DNA from: Candidatus Acidiferrum typicum
GTDB taxonomy: Bacteria; Acidobacteriota; Terriglobia; Acidiferrales; UBA7541
Assembly (NCBI GenBank): GCA_002478115.1
Contig: DLMH01000182.1
Span: 1-36,092 of the forward strand
Direction of reading: 5' to 3'
DNA length: 36,092 nucleotides
In this document: piece after piece, positions 1 to 9,515 of the stretch
Position numbering within the stretch: the stretch's first letter is position 1
Layout: each line of letters begins with the position of its first letter
Program-made: the position numbers and the translations under genes
Notes under the pieces: model-generated
Databases searched by the model: none
The model's input: only the letters and a program-made list of their open reading frames with translations
Told to the model about the DNA's origin: nothing

Positions 1-424
1 CTGTGAGAAATGTGGGCTAGCCTCTTGCTGCGTCATAGATGACGATTTTGGACGGTATTTGGCAGGTTCTGTTCTCAACTTTGTTCTCAGGTTTGAACCT
101 GAAACCGAACCTGAGATTCTGTGCCTCATGATTGGCTGGTCTTGGCCTTGCCTGAGTCCCGGCAAATGGCTTTCAACACCCTTCCGGCAACTGCCGATCA
201 CGGATCGGCTTGCTCCAGGAATTGTGATCGCTTTCGTCCAGAAATACTGATCGGAATCAGTCAGGAATTGTGATCGCAATCACGCCGGGACGCCGATCGG
301 CTTCAGCCGGAATCCGCGCTCAGAGGGCTTCTCCCGTTTCTACGCAATCGGTCGCTTTCTTCTTTGCTGCTCGCTCCAGGCGACCGCGCGCCCGGTCTTG
401 GCTGCCCGCTGGGGCTGGAGGCGC
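1..424. other. Non-coding left edge with tandem repeat
   Basis: I see no convincing gene here. Short open frames exist but run through the tandem repeat at 203-317 and have no recognisable product. Positions 70-77 and 82-89 are two copies of TGTTCTCA, a doublet also present in the last codons of the integrase gene (16683-16690 and 16693-16700). A palindromic CAGGTTTGAACCTG follows at 89-102. It resembles a T-arm but is not a copy of the tRNA 3' end. Confidence 0.5.
203..317. repeat. Five degenerate 23-nt tandem repeats (GATCGs type)
   Basis: Five consecutive 23-nt units start at 203, 226, 249, 272 and 295. Each begins GATCGG or GATCGC, and most have a CCGGAA/CAGGAA-like block about 13-19 nt into the unit. 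A further degenerate GATCA lies just upstream at 196. The period is exact but the units diverge. Multiple short GATCG/CCGGAAT-type repeats are known at the termini of IS21-family elements, so this may be an orphan insertion-sequence end. No istA or istB gene is visible beside it, so that origin is inference. Confidence 0.7.
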
Positions 425-1249
425 CTATGCGTAGGCTTGCGCGACCACTGTCCCTCGCTCGACTTGGGGTCGGGCCGTTTGGCGCTCCATGCGAATTGAT
501 CGAACCAAGAAGCCCGCAAGGAAGATGAACGTGACCACTACAAGTAACTTCTTCCAGACGGGTAGGGGTGAGAGCGTCTTCTGCGGGGTGAAAGGCGAAG
601 GAATCTGCTCCGAGCTTGGCGACCTCGGAAAAAGAAGAACCAGTAGTGGAGAAATGCAAGTCTGCCAAATCAAAAACATAGCACAAAGCTCGGGCTCGCC
701 GGCCTTCGGGCTACCCAGAGAGGACGGTGAGGGGACGATCAAACGCACCAAGCGCAGAAAATGCCAGATTGCAGCTCCCAACGAAGGCCCGAGAGAAACA
801 CCGACAGCACCAAGAGCGCTGCCTACCATGGACACGATTCCGATCCTCACGACGAGGGTTTTTAGATTTTGACCGTCAACCATGAAAGTGCAGCGGGCAA
901 TCGCTACCAACGCCGTACCGACAATTCCGCCCAACAGCGCCCCATTCATATACGGGTTGCTAATGCCGGTCAGTTGGGCAATGCGGTGTTGCTCAAAAGC
1001 GCCTACCAAAAACGCGATCACAAAAGCGGCGGTCGTCAAACCGATGAAGCCGGTTATCCGCCAAACGGAACGAACAGCTTCCCAAAACCACGCATAGGTC
1101 GAAAAGACAAGAGCAAAAACTATCCCGAGGAACAGGAACACGCTTGGATCATGTAAAGGCCCTGACTCCGCGCCCGCCGCACAGGTCAAAAGGGCAGAAA
1201 CAAAACCTGAGACAACTACTACGATAATTTGTTTAATCTGTTTAGCCAA
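425..1249 (-). CDS. Hypothetical multi-pass membrane protein
   Basis: This is a 274-residue protein I cannot assign to a family. The start is a TTG at 1249, supported by a purine-rich GGGGTGAG about 3-9 nt upstream. Hydrophobic segments are seen at about residues 7-27, 36-57, 64-84, 102-122 and 128-165, then a polar stretch and a final hydrophobic segment near 233-252 with a basic C-terminal tail. The layout suggests an inner-membrane protein. It follows the lipase gene on the same strand after a 33-bp gap, so co-transcription is possible. No catalytic motif is visible. The competing frames on the opposite strand have no recognisable features. Confidence 0.6.
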   Translation of the reverse strand: MAKQIKQIIVVVVSGFVSALLTCAAGAESGPLHDPSVFLFLGIVFALVFSTYAWFWEAVRSVWRITGFIGLTTAAFVIAFLVGAFEQHRIAQLTGISNPYMNGALLGGIVGTALVAIARCTFMVDGQNLKTLVVRIGIVSMVGSALGAVGVSLGPSLGAAIWHFLRLVRLIVPSPSSLGSPKAGEPELCAMFLIWQTCISPLLVLLFPRSPSSEQIPSPFTPQKTLSPLPVWKKLLVVVTFIFLAGFLVRSIRMERQTARPQVERGTVVAQAYA

Positions 1250-1282
1250 ATTCTCACCCCTGAAACCGGATTCCCTTCATCT

Positions 1283-3487
1283 TCACTGAATTACTTGGAA
1301 TGAAGTCGCATTCGAAACCGGTGTATTGAGCAATTGAATTACTTGATTCGCAACCTGGGCGGAATTAATCACACTTGGTCCCGTAAATCCAAGGCCAAGA
1401 ACGCCCACTGTTCCGAGAGAATGGACAAGACCCGGGAAGACCGTGGCGGCGTTCCCAAGGTCTACGACTTGAGAGTTGCTAATCGATACACCCTTTAATT
1501 GAGCATTAAAAACCTGACTGTACACGGCTACAATCGCATCGTTGGCGTAATTGCTGAATACGGACGCAGTCCAATTTGTAGGGGTCATGTCCGCATAAAG
1601 GGGATTATTAGAACATCCGTATACAAATAATATTGCTGTTAACGCGGGAGACGGCAAGCTCGCGTAGTTCGTAGCATTTGCATTACCGCCGATAAACGCT
1701 GTGGATATTTGCGGCGGCCCTGTAAAGTTGTTGATATTGGCGAGACCCTGGCTCACAAAGGTGACTGCGTTAGTTGCGTCCTGCAAGTCCCCGATTGCTC
1801 CTGGTATAGACCTGCCATCGGTTGTAAGAGCCTGACCTATGACAGGAAGGCCTAAAGATCCCGACAATACATTCGCCGTGCACGCATTAGCAGGCTGAAG
1901 CAGATCTGTCGCAAGCGGAGATCCCAGATGCGGAGTATCGATGGTGATCAATTTATGAATCACGCCTTGTCGAAAGGACGCGTCGTCCAGATAGGAACTC
2001 TCCGTTGCCATAAATCTGGCTATATTGCCGCCCAGGCTGTGACCAACGATGTCGGCTTGTGTGACTGCCACGGGAGCGCCGATCGGGTTCTTACCGGATC
2101 GAAACCCTGTGAAAGCGGTTCTGATTTGCGAGAGAACGTATTCTGAGTTATAAGCGAAACCGAGTGCGTTTCGGGAAACTGAAACGGTCGGGTAACTTGA
2201 CGCCCAGGTCGCAAGCGCAGGCTGGATATAGCTGGAATAGACCGAAACGCTATCATTTGCTGCACCGAAGTGAGGCAATGAAATAGCAAACCTGGAGTCT
2301 GAACCAGAGGAAGAGTACAGAGGGCTGAATTGATTCCACGCACTTGCATTGGCCCATAGCCCATGAATCAGCATGACCGGCGGGCGTACAATCAATACTG
2401 GAATGGTGATGGGTTGCTGGTTGCTCGGAATCGAGGCTGCTACGTTGATGGTGACTGTTCTGCAGGGAAGATTCTCATCATAGTCCGTTTGGAGGGCACA
2501 AGTGCCTTTGTATGCTTCGGGTGCTCCTCGAACAAAATCGATTGGTGCTAAGTAGGTAGCAACAGCAAAATGAGGTCCGCTCGAATTGTTATCCGCCGTT
2601 ACCGTTACGGAACTCTGATTGATTTGAGACGAGGTCGCGCCAAATTGGCCAAGAGCGCCGTCTTGAGAAGGATCGCCAGGGAGGCCTCGGTCATTTTGAA
2701 GAGAGACAGTAAAAGACTGGCCAGGAGTCGTCGAGGGTATGACCACCATGGTTTGAGTCACGCCATCCGCCGCAACTCCCTGGACGACGCTGCTCGTGGT
2801 TGCCAACGCTACAGGGTTACCAACTATCGCGCCGTTCTTTCTGGAGTTCAGCGGTGGGTCCTCTAAAGTGGCACCAATATAGAGGGGAACCGTTACCTGG
2901 GCTCCGATTATTCCTGTGCTTGCGGCAAGATTTCCTACGCCATTGCACAGGTATAGCGTAATCTTTACAAACTTCGGTCCAGGTGTTGGGTAAGACAGGA
3001 AAATCGAGGGATGCGCTAGCCCCCCTGGTTCAATGTCCTGATAGTTCCATATTTGGCTATATGTGGTCGTTTGATCTAAGCAGGTATCAAGATAAAATGA
3101 GTTCAACTGAGTTGCGCCCGGAGTATCAAAATGAAAGAGAAAACCTGTTCGGCCTGATAAATTTCCGTCCTCCCCTAAATACGTGAAAGCGCCTCGAAGT
3201 CCGGGACACGTCCACGTTGTGCAATCGGCAACATTAGCGGGCTTAACGCCAAAGCATGCTCCTCCTTCAGTGAACCAATTTATCTCTATGGGTGCGTTCG
3301 TCGAGAGGACCAGGCTAGCTGAGCCATCAGGAAGAGGCGAATAGGCAATTGTGCGCGTTATGCTCGGTGGGATAGGGACTCCGAAGGTGCCGGCGCTGTT
3401 TGTGGCAGCGTAACATCCTTGTGCTTTGCCCGAGGAACAAACAAAGCTGGACAAAGCCAGAACCAGCGCAATTCTTCTCATGTTCAT
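1283..3487 (-). CDS. Secreted alpha/beta-hydrolase, lipase/esterase-like
   Basis: The ATG at 3487 is chosen because AGGAG lies 9 nt upstream and the product then begins MNMRRIALVLALSSFV, a Sec signal peptide (734 residues). Residues ~25-350 are a beta-rich, cysteine-containing region with no family I recognise. The hydrolase domain follows: an oxyanion-hole motif MLIHG near 372-376, the nucleophile elbow GHSLG with Ser484, an acid candidate Asp650 in NDAIV, and a histidine candidate His689 in LVHS. This is the Ser-Asp-His order of PGAP1/triacylglycerol-lipase-like enzymes. It lies 127 bp downstream of the giant IPT/kelch gene on the same strand, so both may act at the cell surface or outside the cell. 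The substrate is unknown. Confidence 0.8.
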   Translation of the reverse strand: MNMRRIALVLALSSFVCSSGKAQGCYAATNSAGTFGVPIPPSITRTIAYSPLPDGSASLVLSTNAPIEINWFTEGGACFGVKPANVADCTTWTCPGLRGAFTYLGEDGNLSGRTGFLFHFDTPGATQLNSFYLDTCLDQTTTYSQIWNYQDIEPGGLAHPSIFLSYPTPGPKFVKITLYLCNGVGNLAASTGIIGAQVTVPLYIGATLEDPPLNSRKNGAIVGNPVALATTSSVVQGVAADGVTQTMVVIPSTTPGQSFTVSLQNDRGLPGDPSQDGALGQFGATSSQINQSSVTVTADNNSSGPHFAVATYLAPIDFVRGAPEAYKGTCALQTDYDENLPCRTVTINVAASIPSNQQPITIPVLIVRPPVMLIHGLWANASAWNQFSPLYSSSGSDSRFAISLPHFGAANDSVSVYSSYIQPALATWASSYPTVSVSRNALGFAYNSEYVLSQIRTAFTGFRSGKNPIGAPVAVTQADIVGHSLGGNIARFMATESSYLDDASFRQGVIHKLITIDTPHLGSPLATDLLQPANACTANVLSGSLGLPVIGQALTTDGRSIPGAIGDLQDATNAVTFVSQGLANINNFTGPPQISTAFIGGNANATNYASLPSPALTAILFVYGCSNNPLYADMTPTNWTASVFSNYANDAIVAVYSQVFNAQLKGVSISNSQVVDLGNAATVFPGLVHSLGTVGVLGLGFTGPSVINSAQVANQVIQLLNTPVSNATSFQVIQ

Positions 3488-3614
3488 CTTATCTTTCTCC
3501 TGTAGCATGCCTTCAACTCGGGGTGGCATGCAACACCACCTGTATTAAGTAAAGTACCGTGAACTGCGTACCCCTCTCGACTGCGAGATTGAGAGCCGCC
3601 GCCCATTTTCCTGC

Positions 3615-6600
3615 TCACTGACCGCTACCTGAAAGTGAAACGGTTGTGGAAATTGATTCTCCGTCAGTCTTGATGACGACCGAGCCTTGCTGTGCACCTA
3701 CGCTAGCAGGAGAAAATACGACGTAGATTGCACAAGACGCGCCTGCATCCAATGGCGACGCCGCCAAACATGTATTTGTTTGATCAAAGTTTCCCGAAGA
3801 GTTGACGGCAAGGACATTCAGTGGACCTGACGAATTGTTGGTAACAGTAATCTGCTGGACAGCGGAAGCAGTTCCTACACGTTGAGCCGCAAAGGAAAGT
3901 GAGGAAGGGGCCACCAGGAGGACTGGGTTTGATACAGTTACGGGGACTCCGATAGTTTGAGGGCCAGCCTGGTTCACATACGACGCCATAATGAAGCATG
4001 AGCCGGGTCCCACTGCAGAAACCACACCCGTTGGATCAACGGTCGCCACCGTGGGGTCGGTCGAACTGTAGGTCATATACGACGATAGGGTTACATCCGC
4101 AGAAGTGCCGTCAGCAAAGGCCCCAAGGATCTCCACCGCAAGTGATTGACCGATAGCATCAAAGCCAAGGGTCGAGGGCGTGGGCGTCATCCCAGTAGGA
4201 ACATCGCTGCGTTCGATATCCACCTGGATCGGCGTGGCCGAAACTGAATCACCAGACAACGCAAGACCCGAAGCACTCAAGTTATACATGCCGAAAGGCG
4301 TGTCATCTGATACAGGCAAAGACAGGCTGGCGGGCACGGAACTAGAAACCGTGGCGTAGCCGAGCGAAGCACCACCAGATACAACCAGACCCGAGAAGCT
4401 CGTGTTGGCAGGTGAAGTTAGTGTTACAGAAACAGTCTGTCCGGGAGCAACGGCCGTACCGGTAGGAGGAGAGGAAATTAGAAGAGCAGGGGCCGGAACA
4501 GTGAAATTCACTGAGTTACTCGCGCTACCGTTTACTGATACGGCCACTGGACCGGTGGTGGCACCAACGGGTACTGGAACGAGAATCGACGTATCGCTCC
4601 AACTCGATATAGTTGCGGGGAAACCGCTGAAAGTAACTGAGCCACTTCCTTGCGAGGCACCAAAGCTCGTTCCCGTTATGGTAACTGGTGTACCGATCGC
4701 ACCAATATTGGGCGAAATCCCGGTGATGCTCAGTGAAGATTGTTGGATGACCGTAAATGTACTGCCATTGCTGGCGCTCCCGAATGCAGTTACCACGACA
4801 TTGCCCGTCGTAGCGAAAAGGGGGACTATCGACACGATGGTATTGGGGCTCCAACTCGAAACAGCCGCATTCACACCGTTGAATGTCACTATGCCCGCAC
4901 TCTCGTTCGGGCCGAAATTGCTCCCACTGATTGTCACTGCCGTCCCGGGAAAACCTGATGTCGGCGACAACGAAGTGATTGTGGGTACCAGCGTACCGAA
5001 TGGCTCTCCGTTGCTCAACAATCCTGCGCCGGTCGTCACCACAAAATAGCCGGTCACCGCTCCTTGGGGCACAGTCACCACGATGGTGCTGTCGCTCCAT
5101 GACGCAACTTGGGCCAATAGCCCGTTTAGGGCAACGTTTCCGGTGCCTTGTGACGCTCCAAAATACGAACCGAGAATACTCACACTCGATCCCGCCTGAG
5201 CAGAACTGGGGGAAACAGAGGTTATGTTCGGTGGATTGAGAACCGTCAGATTCGTGCTCCCAGCAAAAGTCCCAGTCCCGGACGTCGCGGTTATCGTTGT
5301 ACCACCCGCGAGTACACCCATTGCTATACCGTTTGCATTAATGGACGCGACAGATGGATTGGATGAGCTCCACGATACCAGCGATGTGAGGTCTACAACG
5401 CTACCGTCGCTGAAGGTCCCTGTCGCGTGAAGTTGCAAAGACGAACCGACGGGCAAGACGAATGAGTTTGCGGGGGTAACAGTGACTAAAGAGAGCACCG
5501 GCCCAGATACGGTAATCGTTGCAGAACCGCAAACGGATCCGGCGCATCCATTAACGTTCGTTAAACCCACACCAACACCCAGAACCGACCCAGAATTCGT
5601 GACGTCATTCGAAATCGTGGCCACTGTGGGATAAACAGGGGTCCATGTAACAGAAGACAGTGTTTGAGTACTTCCGTCGGAGTAGGTGCCTGTAGCAACC
5701 AAACGCTGGGACTGACCAACCGGTATATCTGCGGAAGCGGGGCTAACTGATATGGAATTAAGTCCGGCGGGTGTTAGTGTTGTTGGCAAATAGATCTCCG
5801 CGCTGGCCAAAGCGTTGCCATCAGCTCCGACTCCTCCGGATACCAGCACAGACCCATTGTTTAGCAGGGTAGCGCAAGGGCTATAACGACCAGTGTTGAG
5901 ACTGCCAGCAGATGCGAACGCTCCTGCCTTTGGATCATACAATTCTGCCGAGGTCATAGGGCCTGTCGCCCCGAATCCTCCTGAGATCAAAGCAAGCCCA
6001 CTGTTTAGGAGGTTGCCGACAGAGATTCCTCGCGCATTGGCAAGACTTCCGGTCAGGCTGAATGTCTTGGTTGCTGGATTATAGATTTCAGCTCTCGATA
6101 GGGGAGCGTATGTTGAGCCAAATCCACCAGCGATCAAGACTGTCCCATCATTGAGCAGCGTCGCGGTGTGGCCGTACCTTGCAGTGTTGAGGTTGCCTGC
6201 AGCAGCGAAGGTTCCGGTTGTTGGATTGTATATTTCGGCGCTCGCCAAGACCGTCGAAAAATCGTTGTTTTGACCGCCCACCATGAGAATCGTTCCATCG
6301 TTAAGCAATGTGGCCGTATGCATAGCACGGGCCGTTATTAAATTGCCCGTCGAGGCAAAAGTCCCGGTCACGAGGTTGTACAACTCAGCGCTATTCTGGT
6401 TCCCGCCAGTAAAACCACCCGCTATGAGAACTTGGCCGTTATTGAGTAGAGTTGCAGTATGGTATGTGCGCGTCGTGGTCGGATTCCCGGTCGTAGTACT
6501 AAATGTGTCTGTCATTGGGTTGTATATCTCTGCACTCGCCAGACCATCTCCGAAGGAGTCTTGCTGCCCCCCAACGACCAAGACAGTTCCATTGTTGAGA

Positions 6601-8939
6601 AGTGTGGCTGTGTGGTAGGCTCGCGCCACATTGAGGTTACCAACAGCCACAAATGAACCTGCTCCTGGCTCATACAGCTCTGCACTCGCCAACGGACCGC
6701 TGTAGGAGGTAGAGAAGCCTCCTGCAACCAGTACAGTTCCGTCCTCCAGCAGCGTAGACGTAGCGTAGGAACGCGCAGTATTCAGGCTACCGGTCATGGA
6801 AAAGGCGGACGGACCCACTGTTAGAGTTGTAGAACCGGTTATTGCACCGACTGCGACCTGGATTGTGGTTTGACCCTGAGCGACTCCCGTCGCTAAACCA
6901 GTAGTGCTGACTGCAACAACACTTGGGGCGGAAGAACTCCAGTTCGCAATCGAGGACACATCTTGGCTGCTGCCATCGGAATAGGTGCCGATGGCAACAA
7001 ACTGCTGTGCCGCTCCAAGGGGGATCATAGGATTCTGTGGCACCAGAGAAATACTTGCTAATGCCTCCACATTGAAGTTGACGCCATTGCTTCCCACACC
7101 TGAAACGGTCACCACCACGTTCCCTGTGGTCGCTCCTGATGGCACTGTCACCGCGATGTTCGTCGCGCTCCAACTCGTAGGCGTAGCGAGGCTGCCGTTG
7201 AAAGTCACCGTGCTCGTGCCCTGTGTTGCACCAAAATTGGCCCCCGTTATTGTGACGGATGTTCCAACCGCTCCTGAAGTAGGAGATAGACTTGCGATGC
7301 TCGGTGTCGGCAACACCGTGAAACTGACGCCGCTGCTGGCCACGCCCGAAACGGTCACCACCACGTTTCCGGTCGCAGCTCCGGCCGGCACCGGTACGGT
7401 GATTGAGCTGGCTCCCCAGCTTGTCGGAATTGCTGCCAGTCCATTGAACGTCACCGTGCTGGCGCCCTCCGTTGCGCCAAAATTGGTCCCCGCAATTGTG
7501 ACGGGTGTTCCGACCGCTCCCGAAGTGGGAGAGAGACTCGTGATGCTCGGTGCTACAGTAAAGTTGAGCCCACTGCTCGCAGTGCCACTGACCGTAACCA
7601 CTACGCTGCCGCTCGTAACACCGGCAGGCACTGTCGCCACAATAGACGTCGGGCTCCAGCTCGTAGCTGTCGCTGCTATGCCGTTGAACGTTACGGTGCT
7701 TGCTCCCTGCATCGCATCGAAGTTCGTTCCAGCAATCGTCACCGATGTTCCCACCGGACCGGAACTCGGAGACAAACGGGTAACGCTTGGCCCAGTTCCT
7801 GGAACCGTGAAGTTGACACCGTTGCTGACAGTCCCGCCGGCCGCGACCACGACACTTCCAGTGGTGGCACCGGTCGGCACAGGCACCTTTATCTGAGTCG
7901 CGCTCCAACTCGTCGGCACGCCCGACACTCCGTTGAAGTTCACTGTGTTTGCACCCTGCGTCGAGCCAAAGCCGGTGCCCGCGATTGTTACCGACGTAGC
8001 CACAGCACCGGAAGTCGGCGAGATGCTGGTAATGATCGGTGCCGCAGTTCCTACCTCAAAACCGTATGGGTTACTTGCCACACCGCCCACCGTCACAAGC
8101 ACGTTTCCGGTCGTAGCGCCGGTGGGGATGGGCACCTTAATCTGGGTCGCACTCCAACTCGTAGGACTTGCAGTTGTCCCGTTAAATGTGACCGTGCTTG
8201 TCCCCTGTGACGAACCGAAGTTGGTTCCTGTAATTGTTACCGCTGTGCCCACTACGCCTCCGCCGGGTGCCAGGCTGTTAATGCTGGGGTCCGAAGATGT
8301 AACCGTGAAAAGAACGCTGTTGCTGTTCCCGCCGCCTACCGCGACAAGGAGATCTCCTGTCGCAGCACCTGCTGGAATCGCGACTGTAATCGATGTGTCA
8401 GTCGAACTTGTCGGGCTTGCGAAAAGCTCAGGGTAAAAGACCACTTGAGGCGTTTGAGTACCGCCCGCCGTGAAATTGCTTCCGGTGACAGTCACAGTTG
8501 CGCCGACTGGCCCTGAAGTCGGCGACAAGCCGGTTATGGCTGGAGACGGCGTGACTGTAAAGCTCTTGGTGTTGCTCCCTTTTCCGCTGACTGTGACGAC
8601 CACGTTGCCCGACGTAGCCCCCGCAGGAACCTGGACTTGCAGGCTGGTTGCACTCCACGAGACCCAAGTTACGGGCGTGCCGTTAAACGTCACTGTACTG
8701 GTCCCCTGCGATGCCCCAAAGCCGCTTCCCACTATGGCAACCAACGTCCCGACCGGCCCAGATTGTGGTGTCATCAGTTGTATCGCCGGCGCAGCTTCTG
8801 CTGGACTCGCCGTGAGAATGCAAGCCAAAAAAAGAGAAACGGCCAGAATCATTCTGACCGCGGCGTCCGGGAGTGATCTGAAAGCACGCGAAGCACTGAA
8901 CCATTCGGCAGCAATTGCCTTAAGCGATTTGTCTTTCAT
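3615..8939 (-). CDS. Giant secreted IPT/TIG-kelch-BIG2 repeat protein
   Basis: A 1774-residue exported protein. The ATG at 8939 has GGAG 8 nt upstream, and a long signal peptide ends near AEAA (residues ~47-50). Modules in order: seven IPT/TIG domains of about 80 residues (51-624, hallmark SLSPTSGAVGT and ATTGNVVVTVSG); a BIG2-like domain (627-708); seven kelch-type repeats (711-1055, hallmark HTATLLNDGTVLIAGG and ASAEIYNP), enough for one beta-propeller; two BIG2-like domains (1060-1233); three more IPT domains (1237-1481); a beta domain (~1485-1575); a BIG2-like domain (~1580-1670); and a HYDIN/ASPM-type module (1672-1774). There is no LPXTG motif, as expected outside Gram-positives. A surface adhesin or extracellular scaffold role is inferred from the architecture. 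Long open frames antisense to it are by-products of the repeats. Confidence 0.88.
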   Translation of the reverse strand: MKDKSLKAIAAEWFSASRAFRSLPDAAVRMILAVSLFLACILTASPAEAAPAIQLMTPQSGPVGTLVAIVGSGFGASQGTSTVTFNGTPVTWVSWSATSLQVQVPAGATSGNVVVTVSGKGSNTKSFTVTPSPAITGLSPTSGPVGATVTVTGSNFTAGGTQTPQVVFYPELFASPTSSTDTSITVAIPAGAATGDLLVAVGGGNSNSVLFTVTSSDPSINSLAPGGGVVGTAVTITGTNFGSSQGTSTVTFNGTTASPTSWSATQIKVPIPTGATTGNVLVTVGGVASNPYGFEVGTAAPIITSISPTSGAVATSVTIAGTGFGSTQGANTVNFNGVSGVPTSWSATQIKVPVPTGATTGSVVVAAGGTVSNGVNFTVPGTGPSVTRLSPSSGPVGTSVTIAGTNFDAMQGASTVTFNGIAATATSWSPTSIVATVPAGVTSGSVVVTVSGTASSGLNFTVAPSITSLSPTSGAVGTPVTIAGTNFGATEGASTVTFNGLAAIPTSWGASSITVPVPAGAATGNVVVTVSGVASSGVSFTVLPTPSIASLSPTSGAVGTSVTITGANFGATQGTSTVTFNGSLATPTSWSATNIAVTVPSGATTGNVVVTVSGVGSNGVNFNVEALASISLVPQNPMIPLGAAQQFVAIGTYSDGSSQDVSSIANWSSSAPSVVAVSTTGLATGVAQGQTTIQVAVGAITGSTTLTVGPSAFSMTGSLNTARSYATSTLLEDGTVLVAGGFSTSYSGPLASAELYEPGAGSFVAVGNLNVARAYHTATLLNNGTVLVVGGQQDSFGDGLASAEIYNPMTDTFSTTTGNPTTTRTYHTATLLNNGQVLIAGGFTGGNQNSAELYNLVTGTFASTGNLITARAMHTATLLNDGTILMVGGQNNDFSTVLASAEIYNPTTGTFAAAGNLNTARYGHTATLLNDGTVLIAGGFGSTYAPLSRAEIYNPATKTFSLTGSLANARGISVGNLLNSGLALISGGFGATGPMTSAELYDPKAGAFASAGSLNTGRYSPCATLLNNGSVLVSGGVGADGNALASAEIYLPTTLTPAGLNSISVSPASADIPVGQSQRLVATGTYSDGSTQTLSSVTWTPVYPTVATISNDVTNSGSVLGVGVGLTNVNGCAGSVCGSATITVSGPVLSLVTVTPANSFVLPVGSSLQLHATGTFSDGSVVDLTSLVSWSSSNPSVASINANGIAMGVLAGGTTITATSGTGTFAGSTNLTVLNPPNITSVSPSSAQAGSSVSILGSYFGASQGTGNVALNGLLAQVASWSDSTIVVTVPQGAVTGYFVVTTGAGLLSNGEPFGTLVPTITSLSPTSGFPGTAVTISGSNFGPNESAGIVTFNGVNAAVSSWSPNTIVSIVPLFATTGNVVVTAFGSASNGSTFTVIQQSSLSITGISPNIGAIGTPVTITGTSFGASQGSGSVTFSGFPATISSWSDTSILVPVPVGATTGPVAVSVNGSASNSVNFTVPAPALLISSPPTGTAVAPGQTVSVTLTSPANTSFSGLVVSGGASLGYATVSSSVPASLSLPVSDDTPFGMYNLSASGLALSGDSVSATPIQVDIERSDVPTGMTPTPSTLGFDAIGQSLAVEILGAFADGTSADVTLSSYMTYSSTDPTVATVDPTGVVSAVGPGSCFIMASYVNQAGPQTIGVPVTVSNPVLLVAPSSLSFAAQRVGTASAVQQITVTNNSSGPLNVLAVNSSGNFDQTNTCLAASPLDAGASCAIYVVFSPASVGAQQGSVVIKTDGESISTTVSLSGSGQ
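7068..8789 (-). repeat. Seven ~240-bp in-frame IPT/TIG coding repeats
   Basis: Seven successive units of about 240 bp encode the N-terminal IPT/TIG domains of the giant protein. Neighbouring units share recognisable DNA blocks, for example the segments near 7863-7920 and 8106-8163, which encode almost the same peptide (SWSATQIKVP). Such an array can expand or contract by recombination. A second set of three more diverged units lies at about 4497-5231, and seven ~145-bp kelch units lie at about 5775-6809. Confidence 0.8.
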
Positions 8940-9515
8940 GTCGCAGTCTCCGAAATACGAAAATCCTTGACGTGAACGATCGGCGCGCAGATGGATTCGG
9001 ATAAATTTGTTGGTAGGTTCTCCGCGTGCGGCAAGGGCATGGTAACTCTGGGACTGAGTCCACGGACAGCTCGGACATGTCGTGGATGGCGTGCTTCGAA
9101 GTAGATTTCCGATTTACCCTATTGAATCGAAGGCATGCCTAGGAAAGCTAGTCCGCCTCTCGCAAAAAGTACGTCTGTGAACGTATTCTTATCGCCGATA
9201 ACTCCAAGGGTCAAGTGAATTATCATAAATAATTCGCGGCTGTGGAAATGGCTATCGATCACATTCTTCGGGTCTGTTCGACCCAACCAAAAACTCCGTT
9301 CTCAATTAAGTGGTCGAATTTAGGCATCCGTCGCCGTATCTTGTCCGCTCTTTGGCCACGATCATTCTCTCGCTGCTTTCATCAGCTCGCCAAATCTCTC
9401 AATCCCAAACAGTGTCTCAAGCTGAAGTTATTTCCGCGAAAACCAGCTCCCGGTCGCATCGCTCCAGTCGGAAGAAAAGCCCGAGGAATTGAGGCCGCAG
9501 AACACAGTAGCCTGC
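8940..9515. other. 576-bp intergenic region
   Basis: The upstream region of the giant protein gene and the 3' flank of the relaxase gene meet here. The only clear structure is a perfect inverted repeat, GAATTAT / 5-nt spacer / ATAATTC, at 9217-9235. It has no T-run, so it looks more like an operator than a terminator. A 96-codon plus-strand frame at 9242-9532 has no recognisable domain and I do not call it. I found no copy of the tRNA 3' end here, so no element boundary is evident. Confidence 0.5.

Noticed and set aside
85..108. Possible attL: CAGGTTTGAACCTGAAACC resembles the tRNA T-arm region CAGGATTTGAACCTGGGACC
   Set aside because: The match needs an indel and two mismatches, rests mostly on a T-arm-like palindrome, and the acceptor-stem part of the tRNA end is absent.
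203..317. CRISPR-like array
   Set aside because: Units are contiguous and degenerate, with no spacers and no cas genes.
6985..7896. 303-codon plus-strand frame opposite the IPT array, with similar ones at 4402-5049, 7933-8436 and 8470-8970
   Set aside because: Thr/Val/Pro-rich repetitive translations mirroring the IPT repeats; no ribosome-binding site or domain.
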